Shown here one piece after another: positions 24,292 through 38,173 of a stretch of DNA of 64,000 nt. The translations under genes were made by a program, and so were the position numbers. Where the stretch lies: NCBI GenBank assembly GCA_036417435.1, contig CM070910.1, positions 78,972,784-79,036,783 of the forward strand, read 5' to 3'. The first letter of the stretch is position 1, and every line of letters starts with the position of its first letter. The notes under the pieces are model-generated. The model was not told where the DNA came from. It saw only the letters and a list, made by a program, of their open reading frames with translations, and made no database searches. The DNA is from Inia geoffrensis. Lineage: Eukaryota; Chordata; Mammalia; Artiodactyla; Iniidae.

Positions 24292-26026
24292 AATCATCGT
24301 AACTAAATCCACTCATTATGCTGCTACTGGTCTGTGGCCATTGATTTCATTGTTGAGTGATATTCCATTGTAGGGATATACCACAACTTCTATATCCAGT
24401 TTTCTCTTTCTGGGCTATTGAAGTTGTACCATAGTCAAGGTTTCCGTACACAGAGCAGCCCCAAACTTTGGTGTGGCTCTGTCTTTTACATTAAATTTTC
24501 CGAATCTATAGCACCCTAAGTGGAAGTGCCCTAGGCTCTCTAGCTTGGTTTTTTCTTTGTTCCAGGAAACACCATCCACTTCTCCAGAGTGGCTGTTGGC
24601 AATTTACATCCCGCCCATGAGCATAACAAGGCTGCCGGTTCTCCATGGCCTGTCCTGCCTCTCTGGATTTTACATTTTTTTCGGAGGGCCCTTTTGATCG
24701 GTGGGAAGTGAGACTTCCTTGTAGTGCGGATTTCCATTGCAGGCTTGCTTGGTTGGCCAAAAAGTGCGTATGCGTTTTTTCCTCAATATATTCAGGAAAA
24801 AACGCATACCCCCGTTTTGGCCAAGTGCATCACTGTCGAAATGCTGCCTCTTTTCCTACGATTTGAGAGCAATTAATATCTACCACCTGATTTCTGTTTT
24901 CTGCAATTTTGGGTCGGGTTCAAGTCCTCTTCACAGTCTTCCTTCAATAAATTTTTGGATGATAGGGGTCATTTGGAACTCCGCAGGATTGTGAGTTACA
25001 GTGCCAAAACTCTCCTTTTGTCAACTCGCTTTTTTGTGAGCTGACCACAAACCCGAATAATTGCTTCAGGCCCTAATCTCGTTCCGGCATGGCACGCGGA
25101 GCCTTTGGTGAATTCTTCTTCCTGTAGGGAAATCATCGTTCAATGTGCCCGTCCAAACACATCGAGTTAGCCGCTCATTGGTTCTCCTTATTCCTGCTCA
25201 TCTTCCACAGAAATTGCAAACTGTGCCAAACAAAAGGTCAAAGGCACTGACTCTCCAAGTGGGGAGAATATTAATATCGCATCTGGAAAGGTGAACTCGA
25301 GTACCAGGGGGGGAAAATGGCGATGAATTTTAGAAATTTTGCCTGATCACTTCGTGGACAATATTCTGGGTTTTCCATGCATATTTTAGCTGAAGGATAA
25401 ATCCCTTAAACGTATAGATTTGGGACCCGTGGAATGGGAATCATGCACCATTACATCAGAGGGTCTGCATTCCCTCACCAATAGTATCAGCCCCAAGTGT
25501 CCAGGCTTATCTCTCCCCCAGCTGTGGATGTAGAGGTGGTAAATCCAAGATTTCTCGCAAGACCTCAAGGACTTACTTAAGAATTTCTCTCTATTTCACA
25601 GTCCTTGTGCTTTCTTTTTCAAATTTATTTTTATAAGGGGATTTAGATTATTTACACTGCTGTGTGTATGCTGCTGTACACAAGTGATTTTCTTATGGAG
25701 ACCTATAAATGTATGGGTTTTAAGTTTGTTCACAGTCAGGTTTATTCCTAGGTTTTGAATACGGGGTGTTGAGTCGATTTGGTTGAGCTAGGAGTAGGTC
25801 TTGTCTAATATATATTTGGCTTATGGAATGGTATCTGTCCTAATGTCCATCTCTGGTTTTATGCAGCCTCCCCACTCTCCTTTGACCTTAAGCAAGCATA
25901 AATTTCTTTTGTAAATGTGATACTCTGCTGTGTTTTGAAATGCAGTTCATGCGTAGTCGTGTTTCCATTCCCGGTATTAGTGATATCTTATGATGTTTCT
26001 TTTTCTGTGTGACTTATTTCACTTAG
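24292..26026 (+). repeat. Satellite unit 15, type B, trimer position 3
   Basis: 1,735 bp. Palindrome 24753-24824 is the most degraded in the window, with four breaks (24765, 24784, 24810, 24814). The first and last of these recur in unit 18. Also shared with unit 18: CCCATGAGCATAAC, ACGCGGAGCC, CAAAAGGTCAAAG, GAATATTAATATCGC. Confidence 0.97.
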
Positions 26027-27761
26027 AATCATCGTAACTAAATCCACTCATTATGCTGCTACTGGTCTGTGGCCATTGATTTCATTGTTGAGTGATATTC
26101 CATTGTAGGGATGTTCCACAACTTCTATATCCATTTTTCTCTTTCTGGGCTATTGAAGTTGTACCATAGTCAAGGTTCCCGTACACAGAGCAGCCCCAAA
26201 CTTTGGTGTGGCTCTGTCTTATTCATTTAAATTTTCCGAATCTATAGCACCATAAGTGGAAATGCCCTAGGCTCTCTAGCTTGGTTTTTTCTTTGTTCCA
26301 GGAAACACCATCCACTTCTCCAGAGTGGCTGTTGGCAATTTACATCCCGCCCATCAGCATAACAAGGCTGCCGGTTCTCCATGGCCTGTCCTGCCTCTCT
26401 GGATTTTACATTTTTTTCGGAGGGCCCTTTTGATCAGTGGGAAGTGAGACTTCCTTGTAGTGCGGATTTCCATTGCAGGCTTGCTTGGTTGGCCAAAAAG
26501 GGCGTATGCGTTTTTTCCTGAATATATTCAGGAAAAAACGCATACGCCCTTTTTGGCCAAGTGCATCACTGTCGAAATGCTGCCTCTTTTCCTACGATTT
26601 CAGAGCAATTCATATCTACCACCTGATTTCTGTTTTCTGCAATTTTGTGTCGTGTTCAAGTCCTCTTCACAGTCTTCCTTCAATAAATTTTTGGATGATA
26701 GGGGTCATTTGGAACTCCGCAGAATTATGAGTTACAGTGCCAAAACTCTCCTTTTGTCAACTCGCTTTTTGTGAGCTGACCACAAACCCGAATAATTGCT
26801 TCAGGCCCTAAACTCGTTCCGGAATGGCACGCTGAGCCTTTGGTGAATTCTTCTTCCTGTAGGGAAATCATCGTTCAATGTGCCCGTCTAAACACATCGA
26901 GTTAGCCGCTCATTGGTTCTCCTTATTCCTGCTCATCTTCCACAGAAATTGCAAACTGTGCTAAACAAGAGGTCAAAGGCACTGACTCTCCAAGTGGGGA
27001 GAATGTTAATATCGCATCTGGAAAGGCGAACTCGAGTACCAGGGTGGGAAAATGGCGATGAATTTTAGAAATTTTGCCTGATCACTTCGTGGACCATATT
27101 CTGGGTTTTCCATGCATATTTTAGCTGAAGGATAAATCCCTTAAACGTGGAGATTTGGGACCCGTGGAATTTGAATCATGCACCATTACCTCAGAGGGTC
27201 TGCATTCCCTCACCAATAGTATCAGCCCCAAGTGTCCAGCCTTATCTCTCCCCCAGCTGTGGATGTAGAGGTGGTAAATCCAAGATTTCTCGCAAGACCT
27301 CAAGGACTTATTTAAGAATTTCTCTCTATTTCACAGTCCTTGTGCTTTCTTTTTCAAATTTATTTTTATAAGGGGTTTTAGCTTATTTACACTGCTGTGT
27401 GTATGCTGCTGTACACAAGTGATTTTCTTATGGAGACATATAAATGTATGGGTTTTAAGTTTCTTCACAGTCAGGTTTATTCCTAGGTTTTGAATACGGG
27501 GTGTTGAGTCGATTTGGTTGAGCAAGGAGTAGGTCTTGTCTAATATATATTTGTCTTATGGAATGGTATCTGTCCTAATGTCCATCTCTGGTTTTATGCA
27601 GCCTCCCGACTCTCCTTTGACCTTAAGCAAGCATAAATTTCTTTGGTAAATGTGAGACTCTGTTGTGTTTTGAAATGCACTTCATACGTAGTCGTGTTTC
27701 CATTCCCGGTATTAGTGATATCTTATGATGTTTCTTTTTCTGTGTGACTTATTTCACTTAG
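26027..27761 (+). repeat. Satellite unit 16, type B, trimer position 1
   Basis: 1,735 bp. Palindrome 26489-26560 is perfect. The right half repeats unit 13 about 5,206 bp on; after the palindrome it resembles unit 19 (GCAATTCATATCTACC). Confidence 0.97.
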
Positions 27762-29497
27762 AATCATCGTAACTAAATCCACTCATTATGCTGCTACTGG
27801 TCTGTGGCCATTGATTTCATTGTTGAGTGATATTCCATTGTAGGGATGTACCACAACTTCTATATCCATTTTTCTCTTTCTGGGCTATTGAAGTTGTACC
27901 ATAGTCAAGGTTCCCGTACACAGAGCAGCCCCAAACTTTGGTGTGGCTCTGTCTTTTTCATTTAAATTTTCCGAATCTATAGCACCATAAGTGGAAGTGC
28001 CCTAGGCTCTCTAGCTTGTTTTTTTCTTTGTTCCAGGAAACACCATCCACTTCTCCAGAGTGGCTGTTTGCAATTTACATCCCGCCCATCAGCATAACAA
28101 GGCTGCCGGTTCTCCATGGCCTGTCCTGCCTCTCTGGATTTTACATTTTTTTCGGAGGGCCCTTTTGATCAGTGGGAAGTGAGACTTCCTTGTAGTGCGG
28201 ATTTCTATTGCAGGCTTGCTTGGTTGGCCAAAAAGGGCGCATGCGTTTTTCCCTGAATATATTCAGGAAAAAACGCATACGCCCTTTTTGGCCAAGTACA
28301 TCACTGTCGAAATGCTGCCTCTTTTCCTACGATTTCAGAGCAATTTTTATCTACCAACTGATATCTGTTTTCTGAAATTCTGTGTCGTGTTCAAGTCCTC
28401 TTCACAGTCTTCCTTCAATAAATTTTTGGATGATAGTGGTCATTTGGAACTCCGCAGGATTATGATTTACAGTGCCAAAACTCTCCTTTTGTCAACTCGC
28501 TTTTTGTGAGCTGACCACAAACCCGAATAATTGCTTCAGGCCCTAAACTCGTTCCGGCATGGCACGCTGAGCCTTTGGTGAATTCTTCTTCCTGTAGGGA
28601 AATCATCGTTCAATGTGCCCGTCTAAACACATCGAGTTAGCCGCTCATTGGTTCTCCTTATTCCTGCTCATCTTCCACAGAAATTGCAAACTGTGCCAAA
28701 CAAGAGGTCAAAGGCACTGACTCTCCAAGTGGGGAGAATGTTAATATCGCATCTGGAAAGGCGAACTCGAGTACCAGGTTGGGAAAATGGCGATGAATTT
28801 TAGAAATTTTGCCTGATCACTTCGTGGACCATATTCTGGGTTTTCCATGCGTATTTTAGCTGAAGGATAAATCCCTTAAACGTGGAGATTTGGGACCCGT
28901 GGAATGGGAATCATGCACCATTACCTCAGAGGGTCTGCATTCCCTCACCAATAGAATCAGCCCCAAGTGTCCAGCATTATCTCTCCCCCAGCTGTGGATG
29001 TAGAGGTGGTAATTCCAAGATTTCTCGCAAGAACTCAAGGACTTATTTAAGAATTTCTCTCTATTTCACAGTCCTTGTGCTTTATTTTTCAAATTTATTT
29101 TTATAAGGGGATTTAGATTATTTACACTGCTGTGTGTATGCTGCTGTACACAAGTGATTTTCTTATGGAGTCCTATAAATGTATGGGTTTTAAGTTTCTT
29201 CACAGTCAGGTTTATTCCTAGGTTTTGAATACGGGGTGTTGAGTCGATTTGGTTGAGCAAGGAGTAGGTCTTGTCTAATATATATTTGGCTTATGGAATG
29301 GTATCTGTCCTAATGTCCATCTCTGGTTTTATGCAGCCTCCCCACTCTCCTTTGACCTTAAGCAAGCATAAATTTAATTTTGTAAATGTGAGAATCTGTT
29401 GTGTTTTGAAATGCAGTTCATGAGTAGTCGTGTTTCCATTCCCGGTATTAGTGATATCTTATGATGTTTCTTTTTCTGTGTGACTTATTTCACTTAG
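27762..29497 (+). repeat. Satellite unit 17, type B, trimer position 2
   Basis: 1,736 bp. Palindrome 28224-28295 has two breaks (28240, 28251). It is close to unit 14, 5,206 bp upstream. Confidence 0.97.
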
Positions 29498-31233
29498 AAT
29501 CATCGTAACTAAATCCACTCATTATGCTGCTACTGGTCTGTGGCCATTGATTTCATTGTTGAGTGATATTCCATTGTAGGGATGTACCACAACTTCTATA
29601 TCCATTTTTCTCTTTCTGGGCTATTGAAGTTGTACCATAGTCAAGGTTCCCGTACACAGAGCAGCCCCAAACTTTGGTGTGGCTCTGTCTTATTCATTTA
29701 AATTTTCCGAATGTATAGCACCATAAGTGGAAATGCCCTAGGCTCTCTAGCTTGGTTTTTTCTTTGTTCCAGGAAACACCATCCACTTCTCCAGAGTGGC
29801 TGTTGGCAATTTACATCCCGCCCATGAGCATAACAAGGCTGCCGGTTCTCCATGGCCTGTCCTGCCTCTCTGGATTTTACATTTTTTTCGGAGGGCCCTT
29901 TTGATCGGTGGGAAGTGAGACTTCCTTGTAGTGCGGATTTCCATTGCAGGCTTGCTTGGTTGGCCAAAAAGTGCGTATGCGTTTTTTCCTGAATATATTC
30001 AGGAAAAAACGCATACGCCCGTTTTGGCCAAGTGCATCACTGTCGAATTGCTGCCTCTTTTCCTACGATTTCAGAGCAATTCATATCTACCACCTGATTT
30101 CTGTTTTCTGCAATTTTGTGTCGGGTTCAAGTCCTCTTCACAGTCTTCCTTCAATAAATTTTTGGATGATAGGTGTCATTTGGAACTCCGCAGGATTGTG
30201 AGTTACAGTGCCAAAACTCTCCTTTTGTCAACTCGCTTTTTTGTGAGCTGACCACAAACCCAAATAATTGCTTCAGGCCCTAATCTCGTTCTGGCATGGC
30301 ACGCGGAGCCTTTGGTGAATTCTTCTTCCTGTAGGGAAATCATCGTTCAATGTGCCCGTCCAAACACATCGAGTTAGCCGCTCATTGGTTCTCCTTATTC
30401 CTGCTCATCTTCCACAGGAATTGCAAACTGTGCCAAACAAAAGGTCAAAGGCACTGACTCTCCAAGTGGGGAGAATATTAATATCGCATCTGGAAAAGTG
30501 AACTCGAGTACCAGGGGGGGAAAATGGCGATGAATTTTAGAAAATTTGCCTGATCACTTCGTGGACCATATTCTGGGTTTTCCATGCATATTTTAGCTGA
30601 AGGATAAATCCCTTAAACGTGGAGATTTGGGACCCGTGGAATGGGAATCATGCACCATTACCTCAGATGGTCTGCATTCCCTCACCAATAGTATCAGCCC
30701 CAAGTGTCCAGCCTTATCTCTCCCCCAGCTGTGGATGTAGAGGTGGTAAATCCAAGATTTCTCGCAAGACCTCAAGGACTTATTTAAGAATTTCTCTCTA
30801 TTTCACAGTCCTTGTGCTTTCTTTTTCAAATTTATTTTTATAAGGGGATTTAGCTTATTTACACTGCTGTGTGTATGCTGCTGTACACAAGTGATTTTCT
30901 TATGGAGACCTATAAATGTATGGGTTTTAAGTTTCTTCACAGTCAGGTTTATTCCTAGGTTTTGAATACGGGGTGTTGAGTGGATTTGGTTGAGCGAGGA
31001 GTAGGTCTTGTCTAATATATATTTGGCTTATGGAATGGTATCTGTCCTAATGTCCATCTCTGGTTTTATGCAGCCTCCCCACTCTCCTATGACCTTAAGC
31101 AAGCATAAATTTCTTTTGTAAATGTGAGATTCTGCTGTGTTTTGAAATGCAGTTCATGCGTAGTCGTGTTTCCATTCCCGGTATTAGTGATATCTTATGA
31201 TGTTTCTTTTTCTGTGTGACTTATTTCACTTAG
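29498..31233 (+). repeat. Satellite unit 18, type B, trimer position 3
   Basis: 1,736 bp. Palindrome 29960-30031 has two breaks (29972, 30021), both shared with unit 15. GATAGGTGTCATTTGG and GGAAAAGTGAACTCG are private. Confidence 0.97.
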
Positions 31234-32968
31234 AATCATCGTAACTAAATCCACTCATTATGCTGCTACTGGTCTGTGACCATTGATTTCATTGTTGAGT
31301 GATATTCCATTGTAGGGATGTACCACAACTTCTATATCCATTTTTCTCTTTCTGGGCTATTGAAGTTGTACCATAGTCAAGGTTCCCGTACACAGAGCAG
31401 CCCCAAACTTTGGTGTGGCTCTGTCTTTTTCATTTAAATTTTCTGAATCTATAGCACCATAAGTGGAAGTGCCCTAGGCTCTCTAGCTTGTTTTTTTCTT
31501 TGTTCCAGGAAACACCATCCACTTCTCCAGAGTGGCTGTTGGCAATTTACATCCCGCCCATCAGCATAACAAGGCTGCCAGTTCTACATTGCCTGTCCTG
31601 CCTCTCTGGATTTTACATTTTTTTCGGAGGGCCCTTTTGATCAGTGGGAAGTGAGACTTCCTTGTAGTGCGGATTTCCATTGCAGGCTTGCTTGGTTGGC
31701 CAAAAAGGGCGTATGCGTTTTTTCCTGAATATATTCAGGAAAAAACGCATACGCCCTTTTTGGCCAAGTGCATCACTGTCGAAATGCTGCCTCTTTTCCT
31801 ACGATTTCAGAGCAATTCATATCTACCACCTGATTTCTGTTTTCTGCAATTTTGTGTCGGGTTCAAGTCCTCTTCACAGTCTTCCTTCAATAAATTTTTG
31901 GATGATAGGGGTCATTTGGAACTCCGCAGGATTATGAGTTACAGTGCCAAAACTCTCCTTTTGTCAACTCGCTTTTTGTGAGCTGACCACAAACCCGAAT
32001 AATTGCTTCAGGCGCTAAACTCGTTCCGGCATGGCACGCTGAGCCTTTGGTGAATTCTTCTTCCTGTAGGGAAATCATCGTTCAATGTGCCCGTCTAAAC
32101 ACATCGAGTTAGCCGCTCATTGGTTCTCCTTATTCCTGCTCATCTTCCACAGAAATTGCAAACTGTGCCAAACAAGAGGTCAAAGGCACTGACTCTCCAA
32201 GTGGGGAGAATGTTAATATCGCATCTGAAAAGGCGAACTCGAGTACCAGGGGGGGAAAATGGCGATGAATTTTAGAAATTTTGCCTGATCACTTCGTGGA
32301 CCATATTCTGGGTTTTCCATGCATATTTTAGCTGAAGGATAAATCCCTTAAATGTGGAGATTTGGGAACCGCAGAATGGGAATCATGCACCTTTACCTCA
32401 GAGGGTCTGCATTCCCTCTCCAATAGAATCAGCACCAAGTGTCCAGCATTATCTCTCCCCCAGCTGTGGATGTAGAGGTGGTAAATCCAAGATTTCTCGC
32501 AAGACCTCAAGGACTTATTTAAGAATTTCCCTCTATTTCACAGTCCTTGTGCTTTCTTTTTCAAATTTATTTTTATAAGGGGATTTAGCTTATTTACACT
32601 GCTGTGTGTATGCTGCTGTACACAAGTGATTTTCTTATGGAGACCTATAAATGTATGGGTTTTAAGTTTCTTCACAGTCAGGTTTATTCCTAGGTTTTGA
32701 ATACGGGGTGTTGAGTCGATTTGGTTGAGCGAGGAGTAGGTCTTGTCTAATATATATTTGGCTTATGGAATGGTATCTGTCCTAATGTCCATCTCTGGTT
32801 TTATGCAGCCTCCCCACTCTCCTTTGACCTTAAGCAAGCATAAATTTCTTTTGTAAATGTGAGACTCTGCTGTGTTTTGAAATGCAGTTCATGCGTAGTC
32901 GTGTTTCCATTCCCGGTATTAGTGATATCTTATGATGTTTCTTTTTCTGTGTGATTTATTTCACTTAG
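31234..32968 (+). repeat. Satellite unit 19, type B
   Basis: 1,735 bp. Palindrome 31696-31767 is perfect. Private cluster near 31577-31591 (CCAGTTCTACATTGCC) and another at 32352-32440 (GGAACCGCAGAATGGG, CACCTTTACC, CTCTCCAATAGAATCAGCACC). Confidence 0.97.
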
Positions 32969-34703
32969 AATCATCGTAACTAAATCCACTCATTATGCTG
33001 CTACTGGTCTGTGCCCATTGATTTCATTGTTGAGTGATATTCCATTGTAGGGATATACCACAACTTCTATATCCAGTTTTCTCTTTCTGGGCTATTGAAG
33101 TTGTACCATAGTCAAGGTTCCCGTACACAGAGCAGCCCCAAACTTTGGTGTGGCTCTGTCTTTTTCATTTAAATTTTCCGAATCTATAGCACCATAAGTG
33201 GAAGTGCCCTAGGCTCTCTAGCTTGGTTTTTTCTTTGTTCCAGGAAACACCATCCACTTCTCCAGAGTGGCTGTTGGCAATTTACATCCCGCCCATCAGC
33301 ATAACAAGGCTGCCGGTTCTCCATGGCCTGTCCTGCCTCTCTGGATTTTACATTTTTTTCGGAGGACCCTTTTGATCGGTGGGAAATGAGACTTCCTTGT
33401 AGTGCGGATTTCCATTGCAGGCTTGCTTGGTTGGCCAAAAAGGGCGTATGCGTTTTTTCCTGAATATATTCAGGAAAAAACGCATACGCCCTTTTTGGCC
33501 AAGTGCATCACTGTCGAAATGCTGCCTCTTTTCCTACGATTTCAGAGCAATTCATATCTACCACCTGATTTCTGTTTTCTGCAATTTTGTGTCGGGTTCA
33601 AGTCCTCTTCACAGTCTTCCTTCAATAAATTTTTGAATGATAGGGGTCATTTGGAACTCCGCAGGATTATGAGTTACAGTGCCAAAACTCTCCTTTTGTC
33701 AACTCGCTTTTTGTGAGCTGACCACAAACCCGAATAATTGCTTCAGGCCCTAAACTCGTTCCGGCATGGCACGCTGAGCCTTTGGTGAATTCTTCTTCCT
33801 GTACGGAAATCATCGTTCAATGTGCCCGTCTAAACACATCGAGTTAGCCGCTCATTGGTTCTCCTTATTCCTGCTCATCTTCCACAGAAATTGCAAACTG
33901 TGCCAAACAAAAGGTCAAAGGCACTGACTCTCCAAGTGGGGAGAATATTAATATCACATCTGGAAAGGTGAACTCGAGTATCAGGGGGGGAAAATGGCGA
34001 TGAATTTTAGAAATTTTGCCTGATCACTTCGGGGACCATATTCTGCGTTTTCCATGCATATTTTAGCTGAAGGATAAATCCCTTAAACGTGGAGATTTGG
34101 GACCCGTGGAATGGGAATCATGCACCATTACCTCAGAGGGTCTGCATTCCCTCACCAATAGTATCAGCCCCAAGTGTCCAGCCTTATCTCTCCCCCAGCT
34201 GTGGATGTAGAGGTGGTAAATCCAAGATTTCTCGCAAGACCTCAAGGACTTATTTAAGAATTTCTCTCTATTTCACAGTCCTTGTGCTTTCTTTTTCAAA
34301 TTTATTTTTATAAGGGGATTTAGCTTATTTACACTGCTGTGTGTATGCTGCTGTACACAAGTGATTTTCTTATGGAGACCTATAAATGTATGGGTTTTAA
34401 GTTTCTTCACAGTCAGGTTTATTCCTAGGTTTTGAATACGGGGTGTTGAGTCGATTTGGTTGAGCGAGGAGTAGGTCTTGTCTAATATATATTTGGCTTA
34501 TGGAATGGTATCTGTCCTAATGTCCATCTCTGGTTTTATGCAGCCTCCCCACTCTCCTTTGACCTTAAGCAAGCATAAATTTCTTTTGTAAATGTGAGAC
34601 TCTGCTGTGTTTTGAAATGCAGTTCATGCGTAGTCGTGTTTCCATTCCCGGTATTAGTGATATCTTATGATGTTTCTTTTTCTGTGTGATTTATTTCAGT
34701 TAG
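32969..34703 (+). repeat. Satellite unit 20, type B; enters the dimer block
   Basis: 1,735 bp. Palindrome 33431-33502 is perfect. Right of the palindrome it matches units 22 and 24 (TTTTTGAATGATAGG, CTGTACGGAAATC, TCAGGGGGGG, CTTCGGGGACC, TTCTGCGTTTTCC). Left of it, it does not, so the dimer starts at or near the palindrome. Confidence 0.97.
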
Positions 34704-36438
34704 AATCATCGTAACTAAATCCACTCATTATGCTGCTACTGGTCTGTGCCCATTGATTTCATTGTTGAGTGATATTCCATTGTAGGGATATACCACAACT
34801 TCTATATCCAGTTTTCTCTTTCTGGGCTATTGAAGTTGTACCATAGTCAAGGTTCCCGTACACAGAGCAGCCCCAAACTTTGGTGTGGCTCTGTCTTTTT
34901 CATTTAAATTTTCCGAATCTATAGCACCATAAGTGGAAGTGCCCTAGGCTCTCTAGCTTGGTTTTTTCTTTGTTCCAGGAAACACCATCCACTTCTCCAG
35001 AGTGGCTGTTGGCAATTTACATCCCGCCCATGAGCATAACAAGGCTGCCGGTTCTCCATGGCCTGTCCTGCCTCTCTGGATTTTACATTTTTTTCGGAGG
35101 ACCCTTTTGATCAGTGGGAAGTGAGACTTCCTTGTAGTGCGGATTTCCATTGCAGGCTGGCTTGGTTGGCCAAAAAGGGCGTATGCGTTTTTTCCTGAAT
35201 ATATTCAGGAAAAAACGCATACGCCCTTTTTGGCCAAGTGCATCACTGTCGAACTGCTGCCTCTTTTCCTACGATTTCAGAGCAATTCTTATCTATCACC
35301 TGATATCTGTTTTCTGCAATTCTGTGTCGTGTTCAAGTCCTCTTCACAGTCTTCCTTCTATAAATTTTTGGATGATAGGGGTCATTTGGAACTTCGCAGG
35401 ATTGTGAGTTACAGTGCCAAAAATCTCCTTTTGTCAACTCGCTTTTTTGTGAGCTGACCGAAAACCCGAATAATTGCTTTAGGCCCTAATCTCGATCTGG
35501 CATGGCACGCTGGGCCTTTGGTGAATTCTTCTTCCTGTAGGGAAATCATCGTTCAATGTGCCCGTCCAAACACATCGAGTTAGCCGCTCATTTGTTCTCC
35601 TTATACCTGCTCATCTTCCACAGAAATTGCAAACTGTGCCTAACAAGAGGTCAAAGGCACTGACTCTCGAAGTGGGGAGAATGTTAATATCGCATCTGGA
35701 AAGGTGAACTCGAGTACCAGGGTGGGAAAATGGCGATGAATTTTAGAAATTTTGCCTGATCACTTCGTGGACCATATTCTGGGTTTTCCATGCATATTTT
35801 AGCTGAAGGATAAATCCCTTAAACGTGGAGATTTGGGACCCGTGGAATGGGAATCATACACCATTACCTCAGAGGGTCTGCATTCCCTCACCAATAGTAT
35901 CAGCCCCAAGTGTCCAGCCTTATCTCTCCACCAGCTGTGGATGTAGAGGTGGTAAATCCAAGAGTTCTCGCAAGACCTCAAGGACTTATTTAAGAATTTC
36001 TCTCTATTTCACAGTCCTTGTGCTTTCTTTTTCAAATTTATTTTTATAAGGGGTTTAGCTTATTTACACTGCTGTGTGTATGCTGCTATACACAAGTGAT
36101 TTTCTTATGGAGACATATAAATGTATGGGTTTTAAGTTTCTTCACATTCAGGTTTATTCCTAGGTTTTGAATACGGGGTGTTGAGTCGATTTGGTTGAGC
36201 GAGGAGTAGGTGTAGTCCAATATATATTTGGCTTATGGAATGGTATCTGTCCTAATGTCCATCTCTGGTTTTATGCAGCCTCCCGACTCTCCTTTGACCT
36301 TAAGCAAGCATAAATTTCTTTTGTAAATGTGAGACTCTGCTGTGTTTTGAAATGCAGTTCATGCGTAGTCGTGTTTCCATTCCCGGTATTAGTGATATCT
36401 TATGATGTTTCTTTTTCTGTGTGACTTATTTCACTTAG
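34704..36438 (+). repeat. Satellite unit 21, type B, dimer position 2
   Basis: 1,735 bp. Palindrome 35166-35237 is perfect. Marks shared with units 23 and 25: GTCTGTGCCCATTG, GCAGGCTGGCTTGG, GAACTTCGCAGG, CGATCTGGCATGG, CTCTCGAAGTGG, AATCATACACC, CTATACACAAG, GGTGTAGTCCAATA. Confidence 0.97.
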
Positions 36439-38173
36439 AATCATCGTAACTAAATCCACTCATTATGCTGCTACTGGTCTGTGGCCATTGATTTCATTGT
36501 TGAGTGATATTCCATTGTAGGGATATACCACAACTTCTATATCCAGTTTTCTCTTTCTGGGCTATTGAAGTTGTACCATAGTCAAGGTTCCCGTACACAG
36601 AGCAGCCCCAAACTTTGGTGTGGCTCTGTCTTTTACATTTAAATTTTCCGAATCTATAGCACCATAAGTGGAAGTGCCCTAGGCTCTCTAGCTTGGTTTT
36701 TTCTTTGTTCCAGGAAACACCATCCACTTCTCCAGAGTGGCTGTTGGCAATTTACATCCCGCCCATCAGCATAACAAGGCTGCCGGTTCTCCATGGCCTG
36801 TCCTGCCTCTCTGGATTTTACATTTTTTTCGGAGGGCCATTTTGATCGGTGGGAAGAGAGACTTCCTTTTAGTGCGTGTTTCCATAGCCGGCTTGCTTGG
36901 TTGGCCAAAAAGGGCGTATGCGTTTTTTCCTGAATATATTCAGGAAAAAACGCATACGCCCTTTTTGGCCAAGTGCATCACTGTCGAAATGCTGCCTCTT
37001 TTCCTACGATTTCAGAGCAATTCATATCTACCACCTGATTTCTGTTTTCTGCAATTTTGTGTCGGGTTCAAGTCCTCTTCACAGTCTTCCTTCAATAAAT
37101 TTTTGAATGATAGGGGTCATTTGGAACTCCGCAGGATTATGAGTTACAGTGCCAAAACTCTCCTTTTGTCAACTCGCTTTTTGTGAGCTGACCACAAACC
37201 CGAATAATTGCTTCAGGCCCTAAACTCGTTCCGGCATGGCACGCTGAGCCTTTGGTGAATTCTTCTTCCTGTACGGAAATCATCGTTCAATGTGCCCGTC
37301 TAAACACATCGAGTTAGCCGCTCATTGGTTCTCCTTATTCCTGCTCATCTTCCACAGAAATTGCAAACTGTGCCAAACAAAAGGTCAAAGGCACTGACTC
37401 TCCAAGTGGGGAGAATATTAATATCACATCTGGAAAGGTGAACTCGAGTCTCAGGGGGGGAAAATGGCGATGAATTTTAGAAATTTTGCCTGATCACTTC
37501 GGGGACCATATTCTGCGTTTTCCATGCATATTTTAGCTGAAGGATAAATCCCTTAAACGTGGAGATTTGGGACCCGTGGAATGGGAATCATGCACCATTA
37601 CCTCAGAGGGTCTGCATTCCCTCACCAATAGTATCAGCCCCAAGTGTCCAGCCTTATCTCTCCCCCAGCTGTGGATGTAGAGGTGGTAAATCCAAGATTT
37701 CTCGCAAGACCTCAAGGACTTATTTAAGAATTTCTCTCTATTTCACAGTCCTTGTGCTTTCTTTTTCAAATTTATTTTTATAAGGGGATTTAGCTTATTT
37801 ACACTGCTGTGTGTATGCTGCTGTACACAAGTGATTTTCTTATGGAGACCTATAAATGTATGGGTTTTAAGTTTCTTCACAGTCAGGTTTATTCCTAGGT
37901 TTTGAATACGGGGTGTTGAGTCGATTTGGTTGAGCGAGGAGTAGGTCTTGTCTAATATATATTTGGCTTATGGAATGGTATCTGTCCTAATGTCCATCTC
38001 TGGTTTTATGCAGCCTCCCCACTCTCCTTTGACCTTAAGCAAGCATAAATTTCTTTTGTAAATGTGAGACTCTGCTGTGTTTTGAAATGCAGTTCATGCG
38101 TAGTCGTGTTTCCATTCCCGGTATTAGTGATATCTTATGATGTTTCTTTTTCTGTGTGATTTATTTCAGTTAG
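36439..38173 (+). repeat. Satellite unit 22, type B, dimer position 1
   Basis: 1,735 bp. Palindrome 36901-36972 is perfect. Just before it, GTGCGTGTTTCCATAGCCGG differs from the unit 24 form. The change TGAGAC to AGAGAC near 36856 removes a stop and lengthens a spurious frame. Confidence 0.97.

Larger units (their letters stand above)
21900..31200 (+). repeat. Trimeric higher-order repeat, ~5,206 bp, about two copies
   Basis: Units 13, 14, 15 are echoed by 16, 17, 18 at 5,206-5,207 bp spacing, each position with its own private variants (listed under those units). The match of position 1 starts only in the right half of unit 13, so edges are approximate. Units 16 and 18 share two variants left of the palindrome (CTTATTCATTTAAAT, GGAAATGCCC), which shows later exchange between positions. 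Confidence 0.85.

Noticed and set aside
36737..37186. Longer frames of 149-151 codons in units 22, 24, 29 and 34
   Set aside because: They arise because TGAGAC became AGAGAC just left of the palindrome, removing one stop. Single substitution in a satellite, no domain.
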